The notes under the pieces: model-generated | Told to the model about the DNA's origin: nothing | The model's database searches: none | What the model saw: only the letters and a program-made list of their open reading frames with translations | Assembly (NCBI GenBank): GCA_033557465.1 | Contig: CM066040.1 | Location: forward strand, 327,502,297-327,566,296 | Length of the DNA stretch: 64,000 nucleotides | Origin: Ichthyophis bannanicus | Taxonomy: Eukaryota > Chordata > Amphibia > Gymnophiona > Ichthyophiidae | Direction of reading: 5' to 3' | Part shown: one piece after another, positions 44,100-55,214 of the stretch | Position numbering within the stretch: the stretch's first letter is position 1 | Layout of the letters: each line of letters opens with the position of its first letter | Translations under genes and position numbers: made by a program

Positions 44100-44215
44100 A
44101 TGGTTTATATGCACTTTATCTATTTTGTTCTATGTAACTTCTGTTCCTGTTTTTTTAGTTTATTGTAAACCGCTTTGATTCCTGAAAAGCTGTATAAAAG
44201 CACAAATAAATAAAG
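44100..44215 (+). mobile_element. L2-type 3' tail
   Basis: 'gtttattgtaaaccgctttg', then 'aaaagctgtataaaagc' and AAATAAATAAA. It resembles the other TAAA-type L2 ends but is more diverged. Confidence 0.65.
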
Positions 44216-44459
44216 AATGCCTTTGCAAGGCACAAACTACCTAAAAAAAAAAGATACTTTGGGGCAGTAGTCAACACCCTTCATAAGGCCAAGAAGGCTT
44301 CTAAGTCCTTGGCCTATGTTAGTCTGGACAGTCTTCAAAAGGTGGCGTTCCTCTTAGGTTCTGTATGCCAGGAGGGCAGACATAGTGGCCGTTTTTGTTG
44401 TCCTTAGGCTGGTTTGGACTAGGGTTTAGCTCTGATCTCGAGGTTCAGGAGGTGTCCCT

Positions 44460-45680
44460 TGTTTGCTATAGAGGGGAAAGTTCAGGCTGAGTCCTTGACT
44501 GCGCATCTGGATGTGTCTCCCTTTCTCAAAGGAGTGAAGCACATCCATCCCCCCCATCATGTGGCCAATGGTGCCACAATGGAGCCTTCTCTGGTGTTGA
44601 AGGTGCTGAGAAGTTCCCCATTCAAGCCCCTTTAGAAGACTTCCCCTCATGGGCTTGACCTGTTGCTTCCACCAGATGAGTGTCAATGTTACAGGCCTTT
44701 TCCTTTAGAGAGCCCCTTCTAGTCATCTCACCAGCATCTGTCTCCTTGAGGACTCTTGTTTTTTCTCCTCAAAATTCCCGCTGCCTTTCATCTTACTCTA
44801 TTATCCTGCCTTTTTTGGATAAGGGTCAGACCCCTCCCTGTGATTGTTAGATGTGAGGAGGGTTTTGAATTATCCAGAGACTAATTCCTTCTGGGTGTTG
44901 GACCATCTGTCTTCTTCAGCAGCTTGAGGAGGGGACAGGCAGTATCCAGGTTCTTGACTGCCCCTTAGCTTAAGGAGGTGGTTAGTGAAAGCAAGTACTT
45001 GTGAAAGCAAGTGCTAGTCGCAGGGCATTCTCATTTTCTGCACCAACTATCTGGAATCAGCTACCATTCGAGCTGCGCTCAATCAAGGACATTACTGTTT
45101 TCCGGAAGGAACTAAAGACTCATCTATTCAAAAGTCATTACAAGCTGCTGTAACTCTCCGTACGATATAGATGAAGCAAAACAACCAAATAATCATGCTC
45201 CGTTGAACTATTATATGTATAATTATGTATAAAGGTAAAAATGTAAATATGTGTAGTCAAATCTCCAATACACTAATTCTGTGTGCTGTGCCTCACCCCC
45301 AAAACTATGTATATATTTGCCCCACTTTTCGGGCTTGATTTGACAACCCCCAAAGATGTAATCAAACCGCTGCTGATCGCTGGAAGTGGCGGTATATAAG
45401 TGAGTGCTAAATAAATAATAAATAAAAAATCCTACCTCCAGGAGTCAGAGCTCACTGTATGAAGTACAAGTTTCTTCATGAATTGAGTCCACCTTGATGT
45501 CTCCGGAGGATTTCTGTAAGGCAAAACTACCTGGTCGACCCCGAGCACCTTTGTAAAGCACAAGTTGCATGTGGGAGCTGGAATGGATGGTGCCTTTGGC
45601 TGAGGAGCTCGGTCTTAAGTGTCCTCTTCTTCCCACCTTGGATCCTGACTGCTTGGGCATATACCACATGTTTAGTCTGG
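44460..45680 (+). pseudogene. DIRS-like tyrosine recombinase remnant
   Basis: One frame reads QAESLTAHLDVSPFLKGVKH, then HVANGATMEPSLVLKVLRSS and PFKPL before a stop. This matches the region ahead of the first catalytic arginine in DIRS recombinases ('..W(D/E).. VL..L...PFEPL'). At 44905-44990 VFFSSLRRGQAVSR and LKEVVSES follow. After the L2 insertion come RAHCMKYKFLHE (the His-x-x-Arg region, degraded), DFCKAKLPG, and in another frame TFVKHKLHVGAGMD. The tyrosine expected within 'KHY' in the last block is not visible. Multiple stops and frameshifts make it a clear pseudogene. Other YR elements such as Ngaro are less likely, but I cannot exclude them. Confidence 0.55.
44997..45425 (+). mobile_element. 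L2 3' end inserted in the DIRS-like element
   Basis: It encodes an L2 C-terminus (RRAFSFSAPTIWNQLPFELR, DITVFRKELKTHLFKSHYKL, stop). About 270 bp of 3' UTR follow, ending 'gaagtggcggtatataag', 'tgagtgctaaataaataata' and AAATAAAAAA. It is 5'-truncated. The host recombinase continues after it at 45430. Confidence 0.85.
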
Positions 45681-46074
45681 TCTAGCAGAATAAGGAAGGA
45701 GAACTTTTACTTGCTAATTTCTCTTCCTTGGATGCTGCTTAAACCAATCTAGGACCCACCCTGGGAAGACTATTAGAGGTTTGTGAGCCCTGCGACCTTT
45801 TAATGGTATTAGAATCAATACCTGATGCAGAGTTAAGTGTGGTAAGAGCCTAAAAGTGTTTATGCAACATTAATACTTTTTCTGAGTTTTCCAGTCTTGC
45901 TTTTGCTTGGGAAGTCTTATACTAGTTTCTCTTGGTGCTGCACAAGAGTATATACTGGTGATGGGATCATAGTCTGCCTTCTGTTGGCTGGGGAGCATAA
46001 ACCACTAGTCTGGACAGGTCTAGCAGGATTCAAGGAAAGGAAATTAGCAGGTCTGTGTTGAAGAAGAAAGAAAA

Positions 46075-47025
46075 AAAACCTCCTTAGTTTGCCTCTTTCC
46101 TAGAACATAGCTCTTTTCAAGCACCAGTTTTCATCATGAAATTCTGTGTGAACTTATTCTAGCTTTCATTTTAGAGCAAATTCACTAAATTCCTAAATGA
46201 GTATACACAAACCATTCAAATTTCTTTTTTTTTTTTTCAAGAAACAGAAACCCTTTGCAAACATTAAATGCTGCATGAATCTGATCACTTCATATACTTT
46301 TTCACTGCTGACTGTGGTACTTTTAATGGAGACTTAGAGATGAGGCAAGGGAGAGCGACTTTGAACCAGACTGGAGCATTCTGTGGTCCGGCAGCGGACT
46401 CATCCCCCTACTGTACTCCCTATCCCCTTGCATATCACTGAGGCTTATAGCCAGTCAGCCAGCTTTGCCTTGCAGTAACTCAGCTGCTTTACCGTCATCA
46501 AGATTGATATAAATGAAAGTTGATTCCTCTGTGTACAGAAAGCTGAAACAATGGGATGTGGCTTTTAGTTGTCAAATGTCCTTGATTTTAGTGGGAATAC
46601 AAGTCACAGGTATAGATATTTTCACAGTTTGTTCTTGGACTACACCTAACTCCAGCTCCCACCCAAAAAAATTCAGGCTTTCAACGGACTAATACTGAAA
46701 TGTGCTGATTAATTTACCAATGCAGAGCCCTGTAGTAAGCTGTGATGTTTTAAGCTTTCTTTGCTAATCCAGTCACATGCTTGTTCGCTTTTGGCCTCTG
46801 ATAGGAGAATCTAGGCGCTGTATGCAATTCTTGAAACGTGATGGTGTGATGCATACAGATTTGGGTTTCCTTTTCTGGAGGGACGTGTATAAACATGCAG
46901 TATGGGGGTTGGAATGTGGAAATGAAAGCTAAGTGTATATGCAGGGGATCTGGTCCTTGCCCTGGCCTGTGTTTAAGTGGTGCAAACCTTTTCTAGCTGA
47001 TCTCGCTACACACTAAAATGCATTG
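46075..47025. other. Unassigned sequence with a poly-T tract
   Basis: No gene or repeat family is recognised. A 15-T run at about 46225-46239 is the only notable feature. Confidence 0.45.
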
Positions 47026-48137
47026 CTTCAAAGCACACAGCTTTCACAAAATTCAGAAGGTCACAAACAGAGAAAAAACAGAGAAACACAGCAAAGAATG
47101 CAGGATACAGCTAAAAGAGGCAGACAAAGAAGGATAGCAAAAGCAAAGGCAGAAGAGATGATGGCTAAAGATGTGAAGCGTGGGGACAGAGCTTTAAGGT
47201 GTATCTGGGAGAAAAGCAAGATCAGAATGGAATCGCAAGACTCAAAAGTGCCGAGGACAGACTTGTGGAAAGTGACATTGAAAAAGAAGAAAGGCTGAAC
47301 AAATACTTCTGTTCTGTATTCACTAAAGAAAATCTTGGAGAAAGACTGTGTGTGATTGACAAATATACAAACAGGAATGGAGTAGATACCTCGCCATTCA
47401 CAGATGTCTTTGAACAGCTTAAAAAACTGAAAGTGGACAAGGCCATGGGACCGGACATCCCAGGATACTGAACCAGCTCAGAGAAGTTCTGGCAGGGCCT
47501 TCAAAGGATGTTTTTAATAGATCTTGAAGAAGGGAGAGGTTCCACGGGACTAGAAAAGGGCTGATGTAGCACCTCTTCACAAAAGTGGTAATAGGGAAGA
47601 AGTGACAGACTATAGGCTGGTTAGTCTTACCTCGGTGGCTGGAAAAGTAATGGAGGCGCTCCTGAAAGAGAATAGTGGACTTTCTAGAAACCAATAGGTC
47701 ACATGATCCGAGGCAAGCATGTCAAACAAATATGATTGAGTTCTTTGGGTGACCAGAGAGCTAGATCAAAGTCGTGCGATGGATGTGATCTACCTAGATT
47801 TCAGCAAGGCCTTTGATACTGTTTCTTATAGGAGGCTTATCAATAAAGTGAGCAACCTGGGGATGGGTCCCAAGGTGGTGAACTGGATCAGAAACTGGTT
47901 GAATGACAGACGACAGAAGGTAGTGGTAAAAGGAACTCACTTGGAAGAAAGGAAGGTTAGTAGTGATGTGCCCCAGGGAACTGATCCTGGAACTGGTACT
48001 GTTCAATGTATCTGTGAGTGATATTGCTGAAGGATTGAAGGGAAAAGTCTGCCTTTTTACAGATGACACAAACATTTGCAATAGAGTGGACTCCCCTGAG
48101 GGAGTGAACATGAGGAAAGAGCTACAAAAGCTGGAAG

Positions 48138-50356
48138 CAGGGCCGGATTTACCTATACGCCACCTACGCCGTGGCGTAGGGCCCACAGCTGACAAGGGCC
48201 CACAAAAATAGCCTTTTTAGAATTAAATTTAAAAAAAAAAAAAACGCTGGCTGCCGCCACGGCAGCATGGGTTGTCCCGCGGGGCTCCCTACTGCTACAG
48301 GCTGAATCCCCTCCCTGCGCCCGGCTGAATCCCCTCCCTGCCTCCCTCCCTGCCGGCGCAGTGTGTACTGATAGCACCGGGTTCGCTCTCTGTCAGCAAC
48401 GGGAGAGCTGAACTGGGGGAGGAGGAAAAGTACAGCCAGGCGCACGGCAGAGGAATTGCCTGCGAGAGCGTCTCTGACTGGCCGCGGAGGTCCCCAGCAT
48501 GGACCTCCACGTGGAGCACCAGACGTGGCCCGACTTCATCTCCGGAGAGAAGACAGCGGAGGGTTGTAGACTCGGCAGAGGTAAGAGGGCGGGCGAACGT
48601 CGGACAGGCAGCGCGAGCAGCGCACGCTGCACTCTGCAGAGCAGGCCCGGCCACGTGGCGTCAGGGCGGGAAGCTCAGGCAAGCGGCGGGCTTCCGGGCT
48701 GGGCAAAGCAGCGGTTTTCAGAGCGCAAGCCTGTGGGATAATTTTCTTTTTGTCTGTTTAGAGCTCAGCTGAAGTTGTGAGGTGCGTGTTTGAAGAAAAA
48801 AAAAAGCGAAGGAAGGATTTTAGAGTGCAAGCGTGTAGGTGAGCAGGTGGACAGGACGGGGCCTTCTCCAGGGGGTTATGCCATCAAGACCTCAGTGTTT
48901 CATTTGTGGGGCCAAGTGTTTCATTTGTGGGGCCAAGAAAAGTTCCGTTTCAGTTTCAGACGTCTGTAAGGCCTGTGCTAAAGGGGGGTTAGAACTGGTA
49001 ATGGGCTGTGGGCTGATGGGGGGGGGGGGTTAGGACTGGCAATGGGCTATGGGGGGCTGACTGGAAATGGGTTGATAGGACTGGAAGTTGGCTGATGGGG
49101 GGTTAGGACTGGTAATGGGTTATAGGGGGGCTTAAACTGAAAATGGGGTGATGGGGGGTTAGGACTGTAAGTGGGTTGATGGGGGGGCTAGGACTGGTAT
49201 TGGGTTGGGGGTTGCTAGGACTGGAAATGGGCTGATGGGTGGCTAGGACTGGAAATGGGCTGATGCAGGGACTAGAAGGGAATGGATGCTGGGTGAGGCT
49301 GGAACTAGAAGGGAGCTGATGTTGGGGGAGGATTAGAATGGGATGGGGCTGGAAGAGTAAAATGGAGAATTGAAAAATATTTTGTGTGGGAGGGATAAAA
49401 AATCTACAATTGGCCGGGTATTGGGAGAGTAAGTGGGGATTGAGGATGAAGGGGTAAAATTTGAGCGGATGAAATAGGAATGAGGAAAGAGCAAAAGGAG
49501 AAAGATTAGTATGTTAAAGCAGATGTAGAGAGAGAATGGAAAAAAACTAGAAGAGAGAAGAAAGGACAAATGGACAGCAGACGATGGAGAGTTAGCAGAA
49601 GACTACGAAGAAACCAGAAGAAAGTGGCTGGAGCAATTGCAGCTGAAAAAAATGCACAAAAGGTAGAAAAATATCTCTTTATTTTGAATTTATTAATTGG
49701 AATATGTCAGCTCTGGTAAATGTGCATCATTAACGTCTGCGCTTTGTTTAGTACAAGAGCAAATTTAATGTATAGTTTTATTTCTATAGTGTTGTACATT
49801 CCAAGTTTGGCTTTTGGGATTCCCAGTTTAATTATTGTCTTCCTGTTTCTAAATTGTGATTCCTTGTTTGGTGATGGTCTATGTTGTGCATGTGTAACTG
49901 AGCTGAGGTATTCTGTTTATGTAATTCCTATTTGACATTGCCACTTGTTCTCTTTCCCCAGTAGGTCATGTATTGTTGTTCTCTGAAATGTATTGGTTTA
50001 ATATTTGCAGTGTTGCCTTTTGATTGGTAGAGTATGGTGCTTTGTGAGTCCTGGTAGTGCTGTTAGGATACGGCGGGTTTGCTATGGGTTCTAAATGGGC
50101 AGTGTTTGTAGTAGTTCCTAATGTGTCTGGCAGTTGGCACTGGATTATAGTAATGTAGAAATCTTTGTCTTTCTTTATCCATACACTCATTAAGAGGCAT
50201 GTTTACTAAAAGTTAGTATATTGTAACATTACGCAAATATTTATGCAAATGAGGCCCCTTATGCAAATGAGGCTCCGCACCCCCCTTGGGCCGCCCCTGC
50301 TGGGGGCCCACAATTTTTGTTGGCATAGGGCCTCACTCAAGGTAAATCCGGCCCTG
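48138..50356. mobile_element. hAT-superfamily nonautonomous DNA transposon (2,219 bp)
   Basis: The ends are CAGGGCCGGATTTACC at the left and GGTAAATCCGGCCCTG at the right, a perfect 16-bp terminal inverted repeat. Both sides carry the 8-bp duplication GCTGGAAG (48130-48137 and 50357-50364). Removing the element and one duplication restores a continuous CR1 reading (ctacaaaagctggaagaatg). The interior has a CpG-rich 5' part (48240-48720), a small frame with CFICGAK repeated twice (48890-48940), a G-rich minisatellite (about 48985-49330) and AT-rich sequence. No transposase is recognised. Confidence 0.9.
48985..49330 (+). repeat. G-rich minisatellite inside the hAT element
   Basis: Diverged tandem copies of a unit around 30-40 bp combine 'ggactggaaatgggctgatg' with a run of G and 'ttagg' or 'ctagg'. 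Copies at 49020-49320 vary in length, so the period is irregular. Confidence 0.75.
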
Positions 50357-51284
50357 GCTGGAAGAATGGTCTAATGCTTGGCAGTTAAGATTTAACGTGA
50401 AGAAGTGCAGTGTCATGCACTTGGGCTGCAGAAATCCAAGGGAATTGTATGCGATAGGGGGGCGAGAGGTTGGTGCTCACGGACCAGGAGAAGGACCTCG
50501 GAGTGATTGTTTCTGAGGATCTCAAGGTGGCAAAACAATGTGACAAGGCAGTGGCCAAAGCCAGAAGGATGCTGGGTTGCAAACAGAGAGGAATAACCAG
50601 CAGAAAGGAGAAGGTATTATTGCCCCTGTACAAGTCACTGGTGAGGCCTCACTTGGATTATTGTGTTCAGTTTTGGAGACCATATCTTGCAAAGGATATA
50701 AAGACTTGAAATGGTTCAGAGGAAGGCGACCAAAATGATTTGGAGCTTGCATATGAGAAGAGACGAAGACCTAAATATGTACACGCTGGAGGAGAGGAGG
50801 GGCAAGGGAGATATGATTCAGACCTTTAAATACTTAAAGAGAAATAATGAACAAACAAACCTCTTCCAAAGACAGGGAAGCTGTAAAACTAGAGGGCATA
50901 ACATGAAGCTGAGGGGGTAAACTGAAAAGCAACATCAGGAAATACTTTTTCACTAAAAGGGTGGTGGATGCTTGGAATGCCCTCCCGATGGAAGTGGTGG
51001 GGGCAAACACAGTGACAGAATTCAAAATGGCATGGGACAGACACAGTGGATCCCTTTTATAGCAACAGGATAAAATCAGAATAAGCTTAACTCTTATACT
51101 TCAACAGATATAGAGAGGAGTGACCTGCACAGAGCGGCGGTTACAACCCTAACCAAAGGCATAGAGGGCGGTGACCTGCACAGAGCAGTGGGTACACCTA
51201 TTCTTGCCACCTTACTGGGCAGACTAGATGGACCATACTGGTCTTTATCTGCTGTCATATACTATGTTACTATGACAGCAGCCT

Positions 51285-52435
51285 CTGTAGTTAATTGGCC
51301 GTATATATATGTAGAGGTTTGTAAAATCTCCAAAAGAAAAAAAAAATCGATTAGAGTGATGTACACAAAATCATAAGAAAAACACTATTCAAAAACGTGT
51401 CTTTTTTTGCAACTTATAACAACCGTGAGTGTGCAGCATTTCCCACAACAGCAGACATTCTCCAGAACTTACACTTAATACATCAACTTATCTGTAAATG
51501 ATGATGTTGATGGTATGGCACACTAATGATAGAACCCTCGTCAAATGAGACTTTTGATTAAACGGGTTCTATCATTAGTACTGTTGCGAACGTCCGTTGT
51601 TATGGGAATTGTGTATGTTTTTGAACAGGTACATGTGGAATCGGTTATATTATGAAGTAACATTAGAATTGAGGGGTTTGTTCTTGACCTATGAAGATCA
51701 GTCCTAATAGCTAATTTAAGGCCGTATGAGGGGGTGATACAGTATAAGGCTCGAAACAACAAGATGAGCATATGCTGAGGTCTTTTTCCCATCTTAGTAA
51801 ATTTTATATGTTCAAAAGAAAGAAAAAGTGGGAAGAGTTGTGCACATATTGTGGTTGTAAGTTGTGAAAAAACATACACGTTTTTGAGCAGTAATCTTTT
51901 TCTTATAGCTTTGCAAAATGCCAACTTACACGGATAAGGCGTAAAACAAACTTACATGTATAAACTGCTACGTTTCCTCCATTGAATTTTCTCACATGTA
52001 GGTTTGTGAAATGGCTCCTCCCATTATACATGTATGCAATGCACACACACACCTGCACCTCCTTATATGTATGATAAAAAAGGTTCCACTTTTTTGCACA
52101 ACCTTTTCTCAAAATATCACTAGAATGGTGTACGTCCCGAGTCAGACATCTCTTGTGATCTCCATATACTAAAACGGGCCTTCATGTGACACTAAAATAC
52201 ACAAATTTTCTAAAAGAAAAAGAAGTCAAATTCACAGCAGAAGTCTCTTCAATGAAAACCACTTTTATTTGGCGAGTCCACAAAAAAAAGTAAAAGAGTA
52301 AACGCAGTGAGCAAAGCCCCAAATGTTCCTTATCTCAAAGTCCTGGGTCTTGAGGCTGTCTTTCTTTATAATTTAGACTGTGTGGACTCCCCCTTCTCTC
52401 TTCAGGGTCCCAGGCTGGGCCCAATCCTGTAAATA
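51285..52435. other. Unassigned AT-rich sequence
   Basis: No family is recognised. A 127-codon open frame on the minus strand (51541-51924) and a 69-codon one (51903-52112) show no domain I can name. A (CA) run lies at 52041-52053. Confidence 0.45.
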
Positions 52436-52743
52436 AATAATCAGCACTTTAGCTAGGTTGAGAGAACGAGTCTACCAGCAAGGCTAAATGGGCTCTAAAA
52501 GAGGCAATTAAGGCCCAAAGGTATCCTGTAAAAATGGAAAGCAGGAAGACATGTAAACACTGGGAAATTAGATATAAAAGATTAATAAAGCAGACCAAGA
52601 GCGTTTGAGGAGACACTTGCTAAAAGAGGCAAAAGCTAATAAGAACTGTTCCAAGCACATTTACAACATGAAACTTGTAAGGGAGTCGGTTGGGCCATTA
52701 TATAACCGAGTGGTAAGAGGGAAGAGAAGGTCAACATGGCAAC

Positions 52744-53165
52744 ACTAAGGGGCATGTTTACTAAAGTCCGCTACCCGGTAGTGGGTTTAGTGTTCAGTTT
52801 GGGTGCCACACTAAAATGTACATGGGCCCCTGCGCCAAAACTCCCACACTACATGGACTGCAGGCAATGGAGCAAGAACTGGACAGGCCGGGGGGGGGGG
52901 GGGCTGGAATGGACGCTTTGATGGCAAGTCGCAGCTAGTACAGGCGTTATTAGCTCATGCTAATAGTGCTTGCTGCCCTTACCCATGTGCTGGCTTGCAT
53001 GGTGCTGTGTCTTGGGTCCGCACTTACTGCAGGGGGATGGATGTCCACGCCCCCTGAAGTTATCATGGATCCTCGCACTGATAACATGACACACACACAC
53101 ACGTTACCAGCTGGGACTTTAGTACACATGCTCCCAAGTGAGCTGCTTTGGTCTTTACTATGGAG
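52744..53165. other. Unclassified insertion in CR1
   Basis: Begins 'taaggggcatgtttactaaa' and includes a G-run at 52890-52903 and an (AC) run at 53091-53103. The 'gcatgtttactaaa' phrase is also found in the hAT element at 50197. End structure is not clear; it may be a DNA transposon remnant. Confidence 0.35.
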
Positions 53166-53250
53166 ATTACTAGGGAGTAAATCATTCTTTTTAGGTGATA
53201 ATTCAGAGAAACTGCAAAGAATCAGTGTGAACCTGGAAGACATGCTAGAG

Positions 53251-53412
53251 CAGTGGTTTCCAAACCTGTCCCCCCAACAATCAGGATAGCCACAAGAAAT
53301 AATCTTGAGATAGATTTGCATGTACTGCAGATTTCTTTCATGCACATTCATTGTGGATATCCTGAGAACCCAACTGGTTGGGGTAACCGCAGGACAGGTT
53401 TGAGAACCACTG
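53251..53412. mobile_element. hAT-type palindromic MITE, 162 bp
   Basis: Ends are CAGTGGTTTCCAAACCTGTC and its inverted partner GACAGGTTTGAGAACCACTG. The middle contains 'gatttgcatgtactgcag' and 'catgcacattcattgtgg'. It is flanked by the perfect 8-bp duplication TGCTAGAG (53243-53250 and 53413-53420). It is the same family as 241-661. Confidence 0.88.
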
Positions 53413-54107
53413 TGCTAGAGGAAACTGACAAATAAAATATAGCAAATCACTAGAATCTGATGGTCTTCAGCCCAGCATTCTAAAGGAACTCAAGTACAAA
53501 ACTGCAGACCAGCTATTGGTAATTTGGGAACCTATCACTGAAATACTTGTATGCCTTTAGATGAGATATCCATGGATGTTTCAGCTGGCATACCTATTGC
53601 AAGAGTATGGGAAGCTGGTGAGGAGGAGGAGGAAAAAGAGTGGAGTCTGTAAATTTAGGGTTTATTATAGTGGGAGTATGCGTAATTGTGCAAGGATTGC
53701 AGTTGATTTCTTTCTGGGTTACGCTAATGTTGAGGTTTATGTATGGCATGGCGTGTTTTACTTGATTTATTGACTGTACGTGAATTCATCACTCACTCAC
53801 TCACCCAGTACGGAAGATAGGGCAACCTACAAATGCTTTTCAATACTTGACTGGAAGGTAGCCAATGCAACATTAATTTTCAAGTGCAAGTTATTAATAA
53901 ATAAAATTATATATCATATAGGTAAACATGACTTAATGAAGAAAAGCCAGCATGAATTTAGAAAAGGGAAGCTGTGCCCATCTAATCTGTTAGAATTGTT
54001 GGGAGTAACCACGTGGATAGAGGCGAGTCAGTTGTTATCCTGGCTATTTTTTGCCAAGTAGTTTTTAGTTTCCTGATATACTTAGAGTAATGAAAATGTG
54101 CGTGCGT

Positions 54108-54390
54108 GTGCACAGGGACGGTGCTATCATTTGGCAAACTAGGCAGTTGCCTAGAGCACCAGTGGTTGGAGGGCAGCCAATTGCCACCGCTGCCACCCCT
54201 CTCCAGATCCTGCAGCAGTGGCAATTACTAATATACAGTGATGCAGCGCTTACCATAAACTCCGCTGCTGCGTCACTGTTCCTGTTTCTGCCCCTCCCTC
54301 CCCTGAATACTTCCTGGTCCAGCCACTTCTGCCCCCGTGTAAACAGGAATCTTGCATCAGGGACAGAAGCTGAACTATGAGAGATCAGAC
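54108..54390 (+). mobile_element. Possible hAT element fragment
   Basis: Starts 'cagggacggtgctatcat' followed by 'ggcaaactaggcagttgcct'. The CAGGG start and the 'taggca..gcctag' palindrome resemble the element trace at 31590. No matching right end or duplication was found. Confidence 0.4.
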
Positions 54391-54424
54391 CATTGTGCAT
54401 CCTCAGTAGGCCGCGAGGAAGACT

Positions 54425-54570
54425 GAGATGTTTTGATTCATTTGTGGAATATATTTTATCTGAGCTTCCAAGGTGGTATTTTTAAACAGCCTCCAGGCCT
54501 CACACAGACTTTTAGACCTGTAACTGTTCCTTAATATTTTTCTTCTAACTAGTTTCCTTCTCATACATAC
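54425..54570 (-). mobile_element. CR1 fragment (between endonuclease and RT)
   Basis: Plus-strand 'gagcttccaaggtggtattt', then 'taaacagcctccaggc' and 'agacttttagacctgtaac', correspond to 39735-39800 in the minus CR1 (ggcttccaagatagtattt). Confidence 0.65.
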
Positions 54571-54574
54571 CCCA

Positions 54575-55205
54575 ATTATTAGCAGGCTCAATTATTACAA
54601 TCCACTGTACAATAGACTTACCTATACCAATGTGAAACATCTCCAAATCATACAAAACATGACAGTGAAACTTCTCATATACTGGGTGTTATGATCATAT
54701 CACTCCTCTTCTTAACCCCTTTAGCATCTAATAACATTTTTAAAATCTTTCCACTGTTGTCCATTTATTTTCTGATAACGTTCCGGTTCGTCATCATATT
54801 TAGACCAAGAATAGTGCATTCTGCCAGTACTGTTGGTTGTAAAGTGAAAATTATGGAAAAATATACAAGTGTCTGTACTTATAGGCATGGCCACTTGGGG
54901 TAAACTTGAAAGGAGTTAAATAGCACTAGTTACCCCTTGCCCTTAGGGTTATATTCAAGATCGTGCTGTCGGTTTTTAAGACCCTTTGTTCTGGTTTGCC
55001 TTATTATCTTTCTGATCTACTAGTTCCTTACACTTCTATGTAATCGCTCAGATCTCAAGCCGGAAAACGTCTTGTCCTCCCTGCACCAAGTCGTGCTAGA
55101 GTGTAGGTTACATGCCACTCTGCACCCTATTTCCTGGCTCCTTACTTATGGAACATGCTACCCAAACATACAATATTTGCCTGGAAGCCTTGCTGACAAA
55201 GTTTA
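54575..55205 (+). mobile_element. Old L2-type C-terminal fragment
   Basis: In broken frames it reads NYYNPLYNRLTYTNVKHLQI and IQNMTVKLL at 54580-54690. At 54940-55200 it continues with IFKIVLSVFKTLCSGLPYYL, SDLLVPYTSM and APYLWNMLPK. This is the order of the L2/CR1-group C-terminus (DYCN.L, QN.AA, FK.L...P.YL, W..LP). About 250 bp in the middle do not fit and may be another insertion. Confidence 0.6.
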
Positions 55206-55214
55206 AGGCATCTC

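Larger units (their letters stand above)
44216..46070 (+). mobile_element. DIRS-type tyrosine-recombinase element, decayed, split by L2
   Basis: It contains the remains of a tyrosine recombinase (44450-45680) and, downstream, 'ctagcagaataaggaagg' (about 45682) and 'ctagcaggattcaaggaaag' (about 46020-46040). These are related repeats of the kind found in DIRS terminal and internal complementary repeats. An L2 3' end at 44997-45425 separates the recombinase into two parts. DIRS elements integrate with a recombinase rather than an integrase or endonuclease. Assignment is by motif wording and order. Confidence 0.55.
47199..51060 (+). pseudogene. CR1 family B reverse transcriptase remnant
   Basis: The first part is FTDVFEQLKKLKVDKAMGPD (about 47400). 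After frameshifts, 47749-48021 reads MDVIYLDFSKAFDTVSYRRL (motif A), WIRNWLNDRRQKVVVKGTHL and SSDVPQGTDPG (motif B, altered). Motif C is near 48060 (FTDDTNICN, with T for A in FADD). The hAT element interrupts the next stretch. After it, 50365-51060 continues with [53 protein letters not shown] and a C-terminal 'VVDAWNALPMEVVGANTV'-type block. Several indels are present and no endonuclease domain remains, because of 5' truncation. Confidence 0.83.
47030..51281 (+). mobile_element. CR1 LINE (family B), 5'-truncated, with hAT insertion
   Basis: It starts at 'cacagctttcacaaaattc', the same point as 20685 in the sister element. It runs through RT to the 3' end 'gggcagactagatggacc' and 'catatactatgttactatg'. 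A hAT element occupies 48138-50356. Near the 3' end the phrase 'gtgacctgcacagagc' is repeated (51120-51185), a local duplication. Confidence 0.88.
52437..54060 (+). mobile_element. Old CR1 LINE fragments with DNA insertions
   Basis: CR1 sequence between endonuclease and RT is at 52440-52740 (AIKEAIKAQRYPVKMESRK-like). It continues at about 53165-53250 and 53413-53560 (the 'nsdglhp..lkel'-type region, badly decayed). RT sequence with HDLMKKSQHEFRKGKLCPSN is at 53850-54060. Interruptions are an unclassified block at 52744-53165, a hAT-type palindrome at 53251-53412 and an unknown block at about 53560-53825. It is the oldest-looking CR1 in the window. Confidence 0.6.

Noticed and set aside
51541..51924. 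127-codon minus-strand frame as a host or viral gene
   Set aside because: No motif is recognisable and the region is AT-rich; left as unassigned.
54108..54400. Complete hAT element
   Set aside because: A CAGGG-type left end is present, but I could find neither a matching right end nor an 8-bp duplication, so it is listed only as a possible fragment.
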